Part shown: in pieces, positions 27,301 through 42,300 of the stretch
Layout: each line of letters opens with the position of its first letter
Position numbering within the stretch: the stretch's first letter is position 1
The notes under the pieces: model-generated
Seen by the model: only the letters and a program-made list of their open reading frames with translations
Told to the model about the DNA's origin: nothing
Database searches by the model: none
Made by a program: the position numbers and the translations under genes
NCBI RefSeq assembly: GCF_029784155.1
Contig: NC_073692.1
Coordinates: 372,810,813-372,874,812, forward strand
Direction: 5' to 3'
Source of the DNA: Uranotaenia lowii
Taxonomy: Eukaryota > Arthropoda > Insecta > Diptera > Culicidae
Length of the DNA stretch: 64,000 bases

Positions 27301-30300
27301 CTCATTCAATTCCTCGGGAAAAATCACACCAGATAGTATTCATTTGTTCTAAAATTTTCCTGTGTGAACAAGCTTTTTTTCTGAATTAATCGAAAAACGT
27401 TGGGAAATTGAGGGTAAAACAGCCATAACTCCAGTTTACGATGCGTGCGGTGGCTTAATTAGCCTTCGTTTGATTTCTCCAAAAATAAAACACACAAGAT
27501 AAGTTTCATTCGGTTAAAAATGTAGGGGAATAGTTGGTAAAAAAAGCCATAGCTCCATTTTCCAAAGCGTGCGGTTGCTCAAACAGCCTTAATTCGAGTC
27601 CTCAGAAAAAAATCACATAACATAAGTCCTCCTTGATTTAAAATGATCAAGCTTGAACAATAACATGCTTTTCTGCAATATGTAAAAAAAAGGGGAATTA
27701 AGGTTAAAACAGCCGTAACTCCATTTTCCAATACGTGCGGTGGCTCGAATAGCCTCCATATGATTTCTCGAAAATATCACACTAGAAGTTCTCATTTGAT
27801 TCAAAATTGTTAAGTCCGAACATGTTTATTTCTGAATTGATTGAAAAATGAAGGGGAATTGAGAGTGAAAACTGCCATAATTCCATTTTACAATGCATGC
27901 GGTGGCTTAAACAGCCTTTATTCGATTTCTTGGGAAAAAACCCGCATAAGATAAGTTTCATTTGATTCAAAATTTTCAAGTCCCAACATGTTTTCTCTTA
28001 ACTATTTAAAGAATGTACGAGAATTTAGGGTTAAAAAGTCATAACTCCATTTGCCGATGCGTGCAGTTGCTAAAACAGCCTTTATTCGAATTCGCGAATA
28101 AAATCACACAAGATAGATCTCATTTGGTTCAAAAATTTCAAGTCCGAACTTACTTTTTTCATAATTAATTGAAAATATGATAAATATAGGGAAATTGGGG
28201 GAAATATCAGCAATAACTTCATTTTTGGAAGCGTGCGGTAAACAGCCTTCATTTGATTCCCCGAAAAAAAAAACACAAGATAGGTCTATTTTTCTTTATA
28301 ATGTTTTAGACCAAATCATTGTTTTTTTCTGGATGGTTTACAAAATATAAGGCGATTAGGGGTTAAAAGGCGCTGGTTTTTGTGATATGGCGTTAGAAAA
28401 TTTTAAAATTGATCAGTTTTAAGTGAAAATCGATCTTTGATAACTGTTAACTAATAAACGCACCTAAAAACTTGAAACAGATTTAGAATATTTCAATCAA
28501 TCAAGGATTCAGATCTTTCTTAGATATTTTAGTTTCAGAAATACAACGCATTATAAAATTAAATTCGTCAATTTTAAGCAATTTGAATAGATAAGATTAT
28601 AAATATTTCTAACATCATTCAAAAAAGTCTTTGATATTGAAGATTTTAACTCATTTAACCACGTTGAAGACTGCAACAATTTGACGAATGCTTATTTAAA
28701 ATTTCTTCAAAATTACCGTGTTTTGCAGGTTATGGAAAAAATGGACAAACAGAAAACTTCAATAACTTTTTTCGCTTTCTAATTTGGACGCGGATTACGG
28801 TTTTTGGAAGAGTCGATTGTTGAATAAAAACCATTATTTTCAAAATCTTTCAATGTGCTCTTGTTTTTCTAAAAAAAATATTTAATGATTTATTACCTAC
28901 TTTTTTTTTAAATTCGATGGGTTGCAAAATGGGATCTAACTCCTGATTTTTTTTTAATAATTTAAATAATTTCATTAATATTACTGAGGTCAGGAAACCA
29001 AAAGTGATACATCGCAGTCTAAGATTAATTTTACTTAAGAGCTTATTATTTCCCGACTGAGGTTAAGGTTGTCATGCTGCCAGATTGTCCGGTTTTCTGC
29101 GGGTTTGCCCGTATATTTGATACAAAATTTGGGAAAAGTGCTGTCCGGCCCGTTTGCCGAATTTCATTCAAAAAGTCCGGATGTTGCCCGGCCCAGAAAA
29201 AAAACAAATCCTGTTGTAATTTTTTTTTTGTCATGCGTCTTAAACGAAAATTTTTGAGCAAGTTTTATAAAAATAATCATGAAAGGTTTTTTAGAATACG
29301 ATTTAAAATCTTGATGACTTTTGAAGTAAACATTTTATTTAATTTTCTGTTTTGATTTTTGTTGAGTAATTCCTAGAATTTGACCAGATTTGTCCAGATA
29401 GTGCCCGGATTTTGGATCGACAAATTTGGAATCAACTGTCCGAATTTTGCCAGGTTTTTAGATAAAAAAGGCCCAGATTTGCCCTGCCCGGAGACGTGCT
29501 TGAAAAACTCTGTCAACCTTATCATTGGTTCTACTTTCGTAATTTTGATTATTTTTGTCATTTATGTCAATTGTTGTTTTCATGTCAGCCTTTCAATTCT
29601 TGTTATCTGTAATTTTTTTTTTAACTTGTGTCACTTTTTTCGTGAAATTCTTGTCGAATTTGTCGTTTTGATGACTAATAACTTTTATCATTTGGCATAT
29701 TTGTTATTTTTAACAGTTGTATAGGGCGCTGGTATTTTCAACATCTTTCAGTTATGTTTTTTTTTCATCAAAATTATTTTTGGGTTTCAGTCATTATTAA
29801 AATTTAGCAATTTCCTATTTATTTTGTCATTTTATACGGATTAGATTTTTATTTGTTTTTTTGTGTGTAATTTCCTTAATTGAGACATGGATCATTTTTG
29901 CCATTTGTGCCAAGTTGTGTCATTTTTGCAACTTTTTGACACTTTTGTCGTTTTTTTTTTAAATTTTTCTCATTTTCAAATTCTAAGTATTTTTGTCATT
30001 TTTGTTATTTCAGTAATTTTTGTAATTTTTATAATATTTGTCATTTCAATAATTTTTGTCATTCTTATTAGTTTTGTTTTTGGTCACTTTTGTTTTCTGT
30101 CATTTTTGACTTTTTAGTTTTATTTGTCATTTTTGCCAATTTTGTCATTTTCTCAGTTTTGTCAATTTTGTCATTTTTTTATTTTGTCGTTTTGTCATTT
30201 TGACTTTTAGATATTTTGTCATTTTGCCGTTTTGTTATCTTTTTGTCATTGTTGTTATTTTTTAATTTCACATATTTATATTTCTTTTTCGGTTATTTGT

Positions 30301-33300
30301 TTTCGGATTTTTGCCATTTTTATATAATTCCTCATTTTTTGTTATTTTTGTAGTTTTTTCTATTGTTTAACATCCTTCTGATCATATCCAGCGTTTCCTT
30401 ATTGCAAAACGCTCAAATCCGTAGGTTTGACGAAAAACAAACAACCTAGGCAACCAAAAGTCTCATATTGTCTTGAACAAAGGCTTTGACGGTTACATAT
30501 TGGCTGACAAAAATTGCCCAGTTACCTTGAGTAAACCATATGCATGCTTTAATGAACTAGAAAGTTGCAAAAGTGATTTATATGTTCGTTGTAAGGGAAT
30601 TAAGTTACAAAAAGGGCACAAAAGTACTTAAAACGGGATTCACGAAGTCAGAGTTTGGAATCCGGCACACACAGAGGTAAAACACAAGAAAAGCGACCAA
30701 AACTTTTTTCTGCCGGAACTATGCGTTTGAGACCTATAGTGTCTTCGGGACAAACAACTAACATGACAAGGGCTATAAAATGAACTTTTTGAAAAATCGA
30801 TTAAACCACATAGCAGTAAGGTAAATTTTTTTTCATATCTCTTTCAGAGCTATAAAGTCTGAGAAAAGTTTTCAGTGTGTATCAATTCTAGCGACTTTAT
30901 CAGAGAAATCATTATCGTGTCGACAACCATTTCAAAGTTATGACAATTTTTACAAAAATATCATTCATTTTCAGTATTATAATCATAATTTTTTGCAAGT
31001 GATTTTTGATAAAAATTATGTTTTAGAGCATGAATGGCCAACATTTTCAGGTGACGGGACAAATTTTAGAAATGTGATTTGTCTGCGGGCCGAAAAATTC
31101 TGGTCAGAAAGTTTTTTTCTTTTTTCTTTCACACTTTTAAGTATGTTATAAACATATTTAATTAAGTAAAGTTAAGAAAAAGGATTTAAAAGTTATAAAA
31201 GTATTGCGCAGTTTGAAAGCAATGGATGGTATTTCTATTACTTTATTTCAATAGAAGATGTAAAACGACTTTAATCGAAACAAAAAAATATTTCTAGGGT
31301 TGCTAGCGATTTTTCCTTTTGAAATTCCCAATTTTTTTCACGGTTTTCTCGGTTAAAAATTATTATTTTCCTAGTTTTTATTACATTAGTTTTGAATATG
31401 AAAACATGGTTCATCGAAAATTCTAACAGTTTTGAGAAAACGAGAACCGCATCCTATTTTGAATTTTTTTTAGAATTTCAGACTTCTTTCGAGTGACATC
31501 ACAGTGAAAATTTTTGCTTCTGAAAATTGTATTGTACTAAATGTAAATAGCTGAAAATACATCACGTGACCATGTATCACGTGGAGAAAAGACTTCTTCC
31601 AACAATCGTTATGGCTTTGCGTTATATAAAAACTACATAAAGTGAAAAGAAAAGTTTGATAAACAAAAAATTGCGACGGTTTAAAATTAAATCATTCATC
31701 AGCATATCAATTCGAATGGAATAAACGTAAGCTCAAATAAAAATAATTTCAACAATACAAAAAAATCACCCTCAAAACTTATATTTTTCAAAAATTATCT
31801 TGAAGATTTGCCTTCGTAGGTACTCGTAATGTACAGAAACTTAAAAAAAAGATTTTATTTCAAATTTAGTTTACAAAATTGAAAATTTTCTGATAACATG
31901 AAATAAATTTAAGAACGACGAATGAAGATATCTTAAATAACTCTTTCTTATTTGTTTCCTTTTCGAATAGAAAATATATTCTTAAAAACTATGCAGGATA
32001 GGAGTCTTAGAGTAAGATTTTTTTTTCTCCAACGATGTGAAAATGTTCTCATGTTTTTAATTAAGCCTGGAAAATTTAAGCCGGGATGATTTTAAGCCGA
32101 ATATCATCAAATCAATTAATTCACACATCTGCGATTAAACTTCTTTAAACTTTCAAAAACTCTGATGAAAAATATTTCTATGATTTTGAACGAGCTTTGT
32201 TATTATCACATATAGTTCAACCCAAAAATTTCTTACATTTTACATTTTTACAGTAGGAAAAAATATTTCCTAAAAAAATATAATCTAGTGAAATTCCCAA
32301 AAAATGACAAACTTCCTGGTTTTGTGCTGAAATTCACAGTTTTTTTACAGTTTCCTTGGTGAAGAAATTATTAATCATAACATTGAAACTTGTCAAAGCT
32401 CCGCGGGCCACAGATTAGCGTTCGCGGACCAAATGTGGCCTGCGGGCCACGGTTTTGCCACCCATGTTTTAGAGAGTTTTTAGAACAGTAAAGCTGTACA
32501 CTCTTGATTAATACACTGTAGATAAATTATGAAGTTCGAGCGGCCATAAATTGGCCATTTTGAATCGTATCGTATCTTTCTGATTACAAAACTGTAATAC
32601 ATGTAACCGAACTCGGTAGATATAACCAGTTAAAATTGATTATTTTCGTGACCGATTTTTAAGATATCTCGTTCGAACTTCAAAATTGTTCAACAATGTA
32701 TTACGCAAAAGTGTGCAACTTTACTGTTCTAAATACTCTCTAATACATATTTTATATCAAAAATCACTTGCAAAAAAGTTTTGGATGAAAAACTGTTTTT
32801 TTCAAACTGTCAGAAATTATAGCTCTTAAATGAAAATAAAAAAAAAACCTCACTGCCAGGAGATTTAATAAATTTTTCAAAAAGTTCATTTTATAGCTCT
32901 TGTGATGTTGGTTATTTGTCCCGAAGACACTATAGGTCTAAAACGTACAGTTTCGGCAGAAAATAGTTTTGATCCCCTTTTTATGTTTTACCCCTGTGTG
33001 TGGCGCTTGGAATCATGGCGGCACCATGTACTGAACATAGTAAATAATCAAGAGAAGGTGATATGAACTGATGCTTAGGGTGCAATTGAGATAGAGAGAG
33101 ATTTTTTTGCTAATTCCGCGATTTTTCGGAAGCTGAATTAAAAGACCGCTGGAAGCTGAATTGAAAGACCGCTGGAAGCTGAATAGAAGGTCATTAAGAA
33201 TTGTTATGAAACTTGAAAATATCAATAGGTACTTAAACTTTGATTGTTTGGGAATGTTCTGTAAAACGCTCGAATACGTAGATTTGACGAAAAACAAACA

Positions 33301-36300
33301 ATGTACAGATTTTGGTCATATGGAACTTGATGGCCTTTGTTCTTCGGTCATCAGGTTGAATTTTTGTTTATCCGTATAAATCCTGAACAATTTTCAATGA
33401 TGCGTAGGACTCCGAAGGAAATTTCTGAAAATATGAGATATTGGGCATCGATTCGTAGATCAGAATCCGTTGATCTACGAGTTAATCCGTAGTTCTGGCC
33501 ATGCTGGTTATACCTAATCTTTGTCATTTTCAATGCAGTTTCATTCAACCAAGAGATTTTTTATATTTATAACACGAATTGGTTGTTTTTTGTAATTTTA
33601 GATTTTGTATGTTGTTAATTTTATCTTAGGGTTATTTTTTTTTCATTTTTCCACTAATTTATTCTTTAAATTTTCTGATATTTTTAAAATTTGTGTCTTT
33701 GTGACTTTTAATGAAATTCTGATAATGTTTGTGATTATTTTGTTATTTCTGTGATTTTCAAAATATTTGTCATTTTTAGAACTTCAAAAAAATCCCAGGA
33801 ATATAACTCCCTTCCAAAATGTTATTGAAGATCTTTTTTGCCATTTAAGCCCGTTTTTTCACTCCTGTTGTTTTTTACTCATGAGAGAGCATAAAAAATT
33901 GCCAAAAATGTTTCTTGATTACTTACATCCAAACTGTCCTCGTTCAGAATAATAAGGTCCATCCCGTGCGACAGCAGCTGACAGGAATACCCAATGTTGA
34001 TGGCCGTCTCCTGCTTGTCCCCTGTCAGGACCCATACGTTAATTTTGGCTTCGATCAACGAAGCTATGGTTTCAGGTACTCCGTCCTGCAGTTTGTCCTC
34101 GATGGCCGTGGCTCCCAGCAGCATCAGGTTCGTCTCGATAAGGTTGGCCGCGTCTTCGACCTTTTGCTCCCGATATTGTAGCGAGGTGGACGCCTTGTGA
34201 TAGGTGTGCTTCCAGTCTTCGTAGACATCGTCCGGAATGGAAGCCACAGCACAACAGAGCGTTCGCAAACCTTCGGTGGCGAATTCTTCCAGATGTTGAA
34301 GGGTCGTTTCCCGGTAGGCTTGGCCGTTGGGGGCAAGCCGTTCGTAGATCACCGTATCCGCTCCCTTGCAGTACAGCTTGATTTCGCCCTTGGAGTTCCG
34401 GGCTATCACAGACATCCGTTTCCGGGTCGAGGTGAACTCGAGCACGTTCAGGATTTCGAAGCGCTGGTGCTCTCCGAGAGCCTCGAACTCAACGTAGGTG
34501 GGCGTTCGGGTGTGAAAGACGTAGCCGAACTTTTTGGCACCGTAAACCAGAGCCCGCTCGTCCGGACTGGCCGCATGGTACTGGATGTTGTCCGCGTCCG
34601 ATTTCTCCGGTATCACCGTGTGGCAGATGGCCATCAGCGTTAGAAACTCCCTCAGGATCGGCGCCGTATGGTGGTTATTTATGATGTGCTGTGAATGGAG
34701 GAGAAAAATGAAACAAACAAAAATAGTGCATCAGCCGGGTGATTTATCGGAAAGTACTTTCGCTCCACTCGACTCGATGATCTATGCATCCAGTGGGAAT
34801 GGAGTTGTTAATGTCGCATAAAAGTACCGAGACTCAAATAACTCATGCAAGGCAGGCAAGACACAAACAAACACACGCAAGGACATCCGATGGGGGGTAA
34901 TAATTTATTGATTTTTAATTTCCACGCGTACCCCACCGGAATGATTTGGGTCCAAAACGAAACCTAAAGGACATCATCCGTGAAAAAGCCAAGGGAATGT
35001 GTGAATGTGAAAAGTTGAGATATTTAGCAGTTCTGTGGGCAAAACCTCCAGCCCATAGGACATGTTATAGGCGGTCGATAAAAAAGCCATAAATAGCCAA
35101 TATTTGCTGACGTCGTCGTTGTCGTTCGCACTTGCCATTGAACAACAACGAGACAAGCCTTCTAGAGAGAGACCGGCGAAACCGGATGACCTACTAGCTG
35201 CAGTAAGTTTATATTTGTCGGTTGTAGTTTTAAAAAGCATAGTGACTTGAAATGTGCATTGCCGATTGGGGAATGCATTTCGAAAAAACAAATCCGAATT
35301 TTAGATCTTGAACAGTCTTCTTTATTAAAATGAATTACTGTCTGTCTGTCTGTTCCGTATAAACTCGGAAACTATTGAACTGATTTGCGTGAAACTTGGT
35401 AGCTGGGGTCTTTGAATGAAGCAGAAGGTTTCTATAAAAGTTTCAGACCTCTCCTCCTCTCTGGAAGGGGGAAGGGGCCTCCCAAACAAAATAAACATGT
35501 TTGAATAACTCTTTTTTTCGGAATTTTCATCCCTTAGGATTATTCATCCCTTAAATTGAATAACTCATGAAATGATCATGAAAATGGAATCAAATTTGGC
35601 ATGGGAATGTATTCTAAAAGTGTAAGGTCCCCTTTCCTATTTCCAGTGGGGAGATAGAAAGTGGGGAGGGGTGCTCCCACAATATTTTTTGCATAACTCG
35701 AGAACTAATCGTGCGAATAGAAAGAAATTTAACAAGGGAGGATAATTAGATACGAGAAATGTTTTTATGATAGTTGCAGACCCCCCCCCCCCCTCATTCC
35801 AGTACGGGATAGAAAGGGGGAGGGGAGTTTTCATACATTTTTTTTTTGCATAACTTAAGAACTGATCGGGCAAAGTGACACAATTTTGCATGTTAGGGTA
35901 TTTGGATACGAGGAATGTTTCTATGATTATTTGGTACCCTTTTCGACTTTAAGTACATTTTTGTGCAAAATTCGAGAGCCCATACAGGGTGGCCACTCAA
36001 AATCAATTTTTGTTTTCTCACATTTTTCCCGACTTTTTTCCGCATGGTCTCACGAAATTACCGATTTTGTCAAACAGAAAACCAAACAAAATTCCGAATA
36101 TTTATTTTTGAAACCGTATGAAGGAAAATCGATTAAACTTTCTTTTAGGTAAATGATCATTCAATGGATTTTTTCAGTTATTTTTACCAGGGTTACGCAG
36201 GGTTTTTTTTTTTAATTTTTAAAACTATGTCACTCAAGTCGAAAATGTTAAACAATGTTCATAAAATAAAATGGATAAGGTACACCAGGGTAAGTATGGA

Positions 36301-39300
36301 CCAAGGTGCGGAAATCACAGAAGAATATGTAATTTAACAGGATTTTGCGCAAATTTTCATCATAAAAAATATAATTTTGAACAAATTTACAGAATTTTTG
36401 AATTTTGAATAGATTTCCAAAATAATAATTTTTGGTCAACATCTAATTAAGATTTCTTACTTTGAATTTAGGAAAGTAAAGACACCAGCAGTCCATAACA
36501 ATTTACGTGATAACTTTTCTTCCTTTGCGTCTATTAAGCTCAGCTCTTCAGCGTTTGTTCTGCATCACATTGAACGTAATTCTATCACTGCTGCAATTGA
36601 TTCACTGCTGATTATATATTAATTATATATTAATTAAAATATGCTTGATAAGCGTTTTTACACTTTATTTGTTTCTAAGATATTTTCAAGTATCAAGCTC
36701 CATCAAGCTTGCCTTTCTCTGAGCGTCGGATAGCACCTTTAATTTTTTTTGATCGTGTTCCTTTGCCCCCTTTTCTGCCTCTCGCTTTTGTTCTGCAATA
36801 GTTTTTTTCAAATTCTTCAACATTTTTTTTTTTGCTTTTAAGGACTCGACATACCTCGAGTGAAAATTGTGAGCATATTGGATTAACGGTTTCGTTACGG
36901 TTATTCCCGTTGTTCAATGAAGCAAGTTGAAACTAGTCGAAACCGATCCAACTCGGCAGGAAGATCCGTTTCGACCTGGTAGAAATTGGTCGAAGTCAAT
37001 AGGAAAAAGACTGGTGATCAACTGTCAATCCATTTCGACCTATTTCGGCAAAACTTCATTGAACAGACTTTCACTGAGCCAAAAATTCCCGACTTTTCGA
37101 AAGAATTCCCGGATTTTTCCCGCATTTTCCCGTTGGATTTCAAATCCCGTCTTTTTCTCGCATTTTCCGCTTTCCCGAATGGGTGGCCACTAGACCGCTG
37201 CAAAAAATGATTTTTTGCTCCCATATGTTTTTTCGATGCCATTTGGGTCACCAAGCATCAGTGTAAAATTTGAGATGATTTGGTTGATTCCTGAGTTAGC
37301 GCAACGCGTTTCAATTTTGAAGAAGAAATTTTTGCACATTAAATCATTCAGAAAATTCAAATGAGCTTGAAATGAAGTCGGTCATTGATTTTTGGTTTTG
37401 ACTATTCTTAAGCTTCATCTTTTTCTATTATGACAAGCAGCTGAGAATTTCATGAAAAAAGTGGTTACCGTTTCAAAATAAAAAATCTGAATCTATTGAA
37501 AAGTATTTAAAATGCAGACTTCGCTTACTAGAGCTTTGAATATTCATTAAATGTTTTTGAAAATGTTATACAAATTAATAAATTTCCTGGCTATGCAAAG
37601 CAGTTTTTTGAGATTTTTTATACTTATCCTACGGTTTCACAGCAGTTTCGAACAAGCAGTCAAAAACGCTAAAATAAAAAAAAAATTGAAAACGAAAATT
37701 TTGTATAACATCGAATATCTTTCCTGGGGTAAAACTGAGGTTTGTGGTTTGTTCACATGAATTGTACTGCAAGAATCAAGAAATATTTTTCATTCATTCA
37801 TTCTGGCAGCAAAAACAACCGAAAAAAGTTATGGGAGGTGTAAAAATTTAAGAATTTGAAATTTTCATACAAAGCTTGCAGCGGTCTAGTGGCCACCCTG
37901 CCCATAGAGCAAGGGGAATCAAATTTGGCTTTGGAGGGTCTTTGTATACGAGAAAAGTTGCTATTATAATTCGAGACCCTTTCCTCCTCCCAATAGGGAG
38001 ATGTGAAGGGGGAGAGGGTACTTTCCTGCCATTGTTGCTGCATATCTCGAGAACTGATCAAGCAAATGAAATCAAAATTAACATCATAAGGTTTTTGGGA
38101 ACGAGAAATGTTTCGATGATTAATCGTTACCCCTACCCCTCGTTCCAGTTGGAAGATAGGAAGAAGGAGAGGGCTCCCATATATTTTTTGCGTAATTGAG
38201 AAACATAACAAGCAAAGGAAACACATTTTGGTATGGAGAGAATATTGAGTAATCAAGCAAATCGAAGAAAATGTCACATTGATTGATTTAATAACCTTCC
38301 CTTCTTTTAGTGGGTATTCGGAAAAGAGGGGACATCTGTATAATATTTTTGGTATAACTCGAGAGCTTATCATGCAAAATAAAATTTGGTAGAGGAGGGT
38401 GTTTGAAAATGAGAAAAGCCTCTTTGATTAAATATTGGTATCCTTTCCGCATACCAGTGAGGAGATAGAAATGGAGGAAAGTTGCTCCCATCCGTAGATC
38501 CTTTTTTGTATAAATTTTGAGTAACTTAATTTTTACCAAATTTGACATGGGAGGTACCTGGCTACGAGGAATGTTTCTATGATAATTCTTCTTCCAGTGA
38601 AGAGAAAGGAAGAGGAAGGGGAACAGCTTGTTTAGCATAACTTGTAAACTTATCAAACAAATAGTCGAACGTGGAACACTATCTAATGAGTTACGAAAAA
38701 TGTTTCTAAGGCAACTCGAGATCCCTCCCCACAAAAAAAGTCCTAATTTCAAATTTAAAACAGACGTCATATTTTATCTTTGCATTGTTATTCAAAGCTC
38801 AAGTTGCAGCAGCTCGTTTGGTCAAAGGAGTTGCTCGATGAACTTCGAGCTTGTATGGAAGTTTGACATAATTTGTTCTAGCTTAAGGTTGCCCGATTAG
38901 TTGGTTTACCAGGATAAATAATACCAAATAATACCGGTTCGGCCCGGTTGCCCTGTTAAAATGGATAATAACCCCGGATTTTACCTGGATTTATTCACTT
39001 TATCTGCCAAAACAAACGAAAAAATAAACAAATTGTGTTTTAATTTTTTTTTAGTTTTTTAGTTTGATAAAAATATGAAAGCTTTTTTGAAATCCGAAAA
39101 TATGATTTTAAAACTGCTGATGAGTTTTAATGAACTTTTTTTTTCGATGTTTTTTTTGTTGATTTGTGTTGATTTCTATTTTTTCTTTCAACATCTATTC
39201 GTTTCTACTACCCAAAACGCTCGAGCTTTGACCTGTCCATCTATCAGTTTCATATTCTCCAATTTAAAATTCTACTTAGTTTCTATAAAATTTGCCGAAA

Positions 39301-42300
39301 TGGCAATTCAGATTGAAGTTGATTGGTGTTGAGTAGTTCCTGGGTATGCCCAGACTTTTGGTCGACAATTTTGAAATCAAATGCTCGGATTTGCCAGGTT
39401 ATTACGTGCTGAAAAAATTTTGGCAATCTTATTCTCGTTAATTTGGAAAATCCAATTTTTATGCACATGCATAGTTTGTTCTACAAATTTGGTTTTCTTG
39501 AACTGGACGCAATTTCACATATTTTCTTTAAAAACAGTTGAGTTGAGTTGAGGCTAGAAGGGAGGTGTGAATCTCAACTTTCAAAAGAGCTTTTAGCATT
39601 TCGTTTTTCACTAGCACGGACATCTATTTGAAAGAACTTGGCTGTGCGCGCCATTTAATATATTCTTGTGTTGATTGTAAATAACAATGCATATAGGTAA
39701 CGAAAGAATTGGAATAGTTTAGCAGTTTCCTTGCTTCCTTCCAAAAATGTTCAATCGGTCTAGAGACAACCCAAGCAACTAAAAGCTTGATAATGACATT
39801 GTCAGAACGGCAACTTGAACTTTTCATGACAAAAAAAATGAAATCTTTTTCGTTGTCGTACAACGACAGAGACAAATTTCTCTGATGAAGGATTCCGATA
39901 ATATTTTTTCAGAACATTCGTTTGTTGCTATTGAAAAATATAAGGATAAGCGGTTCCGACTAAAAGGTATCGGATCATAGCTTGCGAGATATTGGAAGAA
40001 AGCTCTTGGCCTCTTCATGAAGGGAATCGATAAGAGAATCAATTCGGGGACACTGGACATTATGGAAAAGATTTACAGGAATAACCAAATCTAACCCTCA
40101 TTCTTCAAATAGCTTTCTCAAAAGCATTTACCCGAAACAATATTCTAACTCGAAACCATTTCTTGTCAAGCCAGAATTCATTTTTTTTTTCAAGAAGTTC
40201 AAGAATTTGAAGTATTGAACCAGATATACTTGAACACCACTTAACGAGAAAACGGGAGACACGAATAGCGCTATCTGGCGACAGAAATGGAAGTATTGCA
40301 CTGTAAAATTTTTCGGAGCTTTGATCAGAGATGCCAGGTATCCTGATTTTTTAATTGACAACCGCAAAAAGTGCAGCGTAGCATAGCGAAAAGGCGGAAG
40401 TAAAATGAGTACTTTTTAATTAAATATAAATTATTACCAGTGCAAATTCTTACAATTCTTAAAACGTTATCTAAACTCAAACAACGTGATTGTAATATTA
40501 CTATCGATTTAGCGCAAAGTTTCGAAAAAAGAAAAAATGAAAAGGGAATGTTATTAGACTCAAATACGTTAAGGCCAAGCATTTGTAAAAAATGACGTAT
40601 TTATTATAACTTCATAAATAACCAAAAATACATTGAATTACGACATTCACGATAAAATCTGCCAGCACAGATTTTAGACTTTTGCATTGAGAATTTACGC
40701 CAGCACTTATCGAGTAAACAGACAATGTACATACATACAGTACCGTTCATAATTGTATAGAAATTGGAAACAAGCGCACTGTCACTTCGACTTTGAACTT
40801 CCATAACTTTTTACTCTAATGATATTTTTTGATCAAATTTTGTGCGTTAGATGGATCAACTATCACACTATTATCACACAAAATTTGAGCTTTCTCGAGT
40901 TTGTGTGGCCTGAGAAACAGTAGTTTTACGAAAATCGGACTTTTTGGACTTTTCTCATTCAAACTACAATATCTCTAGAACTACGCAACATTTTGCAATG
41001 AAATTTTGCAGAGTGACTGTTGAAATATAAAGCTAGCATGTCTGAAGTTTTCAAAAAGTTCTATCGATGAGATCAAAAGTTACGCGAGGTGCAATATTTC
41101 AGGCATGAACCTTGAATTGCAATTTCTATAGAATTTTGGACGAATGTTTTCATAGGAAAATCATATTCTCTGTTTAACAACCAGTTAATCTATTTCAACC
41201 GGAAAAACACAACAATATCGCGAGATTCTGATTTCAAAACACAAATGGACCATTTATTTCTTTTTTTCTTTTCTTCATTGCTTTTGGCAGACATTTTTTG
41301 TCTGATTGGTGGAGGAATTGATATTGTTCTCATAAATCGTCCAAAATTCTATAGAAATCGCATTTCACTATTATATCACAAAATTTGAGCTTTCTAAAGT
41401 TTGTGTAACCTGAGATACGATAATCCAACGATTTGGACTTTTACCATTCAAACTGCAATATGTCAGAAACTACGCTACGCTTTTTATTGAAATTTTTCAG
41501 GGTGATTGTTGAAATATTAAGTTAGCATGTCTGAAGTTTTTAAAAAGTTCTATCGATGGGATCAAAAGTTACGCCAGGTACAATATTCCAGGCATGAACC
41601 TAAAAATACGATTTCTATAGAATTTTGGACGAAAGTTTCCATAGGAAAATCATATTTAACATTCTACAACCAGTAAAAATTGATGGAAGTTCAAAGCCGA
41701 AGTGACAGTGCGCCTGCTTCCAATTTTTATACAATTTTGAACAATACTGTATGTATGTATGTAAATAGATTTTTGTGTTTTGGATTATCATTTGTTTTGT
41801 AATAGTAGAAATTTAAGGAATAGTAAAAATATTTCATTTCAAAACCAACACACATGCTCTTCGGAACCTGAGATGAATTTTTATTTAATATCGTCACATT
41901 CCATGGCGGGAAGAGAATTTTTCCTTCTTGCTAATAACAAATCACATGAAGCTTAATGTGCACTTAATTTTCGTGTTAATTTGAAGTAAATGTGCTGAAA
42001 TTTAGTTTTCTCCTCTATAGTCGTTTCTGTGAAACTTTTTCAGCTTTGATTTTTCATTTGTTTAAATTTTTGTTTTAACTTCACGTGCACAAATAAATGA
42101 TGAGAAAACCATAAGAAATATATTGCAATTCTGTTGCACATATTTGTCTCTATTAATAAAAAAAATCAATTTGTGCTCTATCAAAATGCTAATCTGAAGT
42201 TGTCAAAATGCTGATCAGGGATGCCGTCCGAATATATTTTCATCATATATTTGAATTCCGCTCATTTGAGAAATTAATTCAAAATTCGCACCACCTGCCT

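Noticed and set aside
26110..28290. CRISPR-like spaced repeats
   Set aside because: Whole 155-bp units repeat, spacers are not unique, orientation switches and the context is eukaryotic.
34197..34643. 148-codon plus-strand ORF
   Set aside because: Antisense of ATP8A exon 6.
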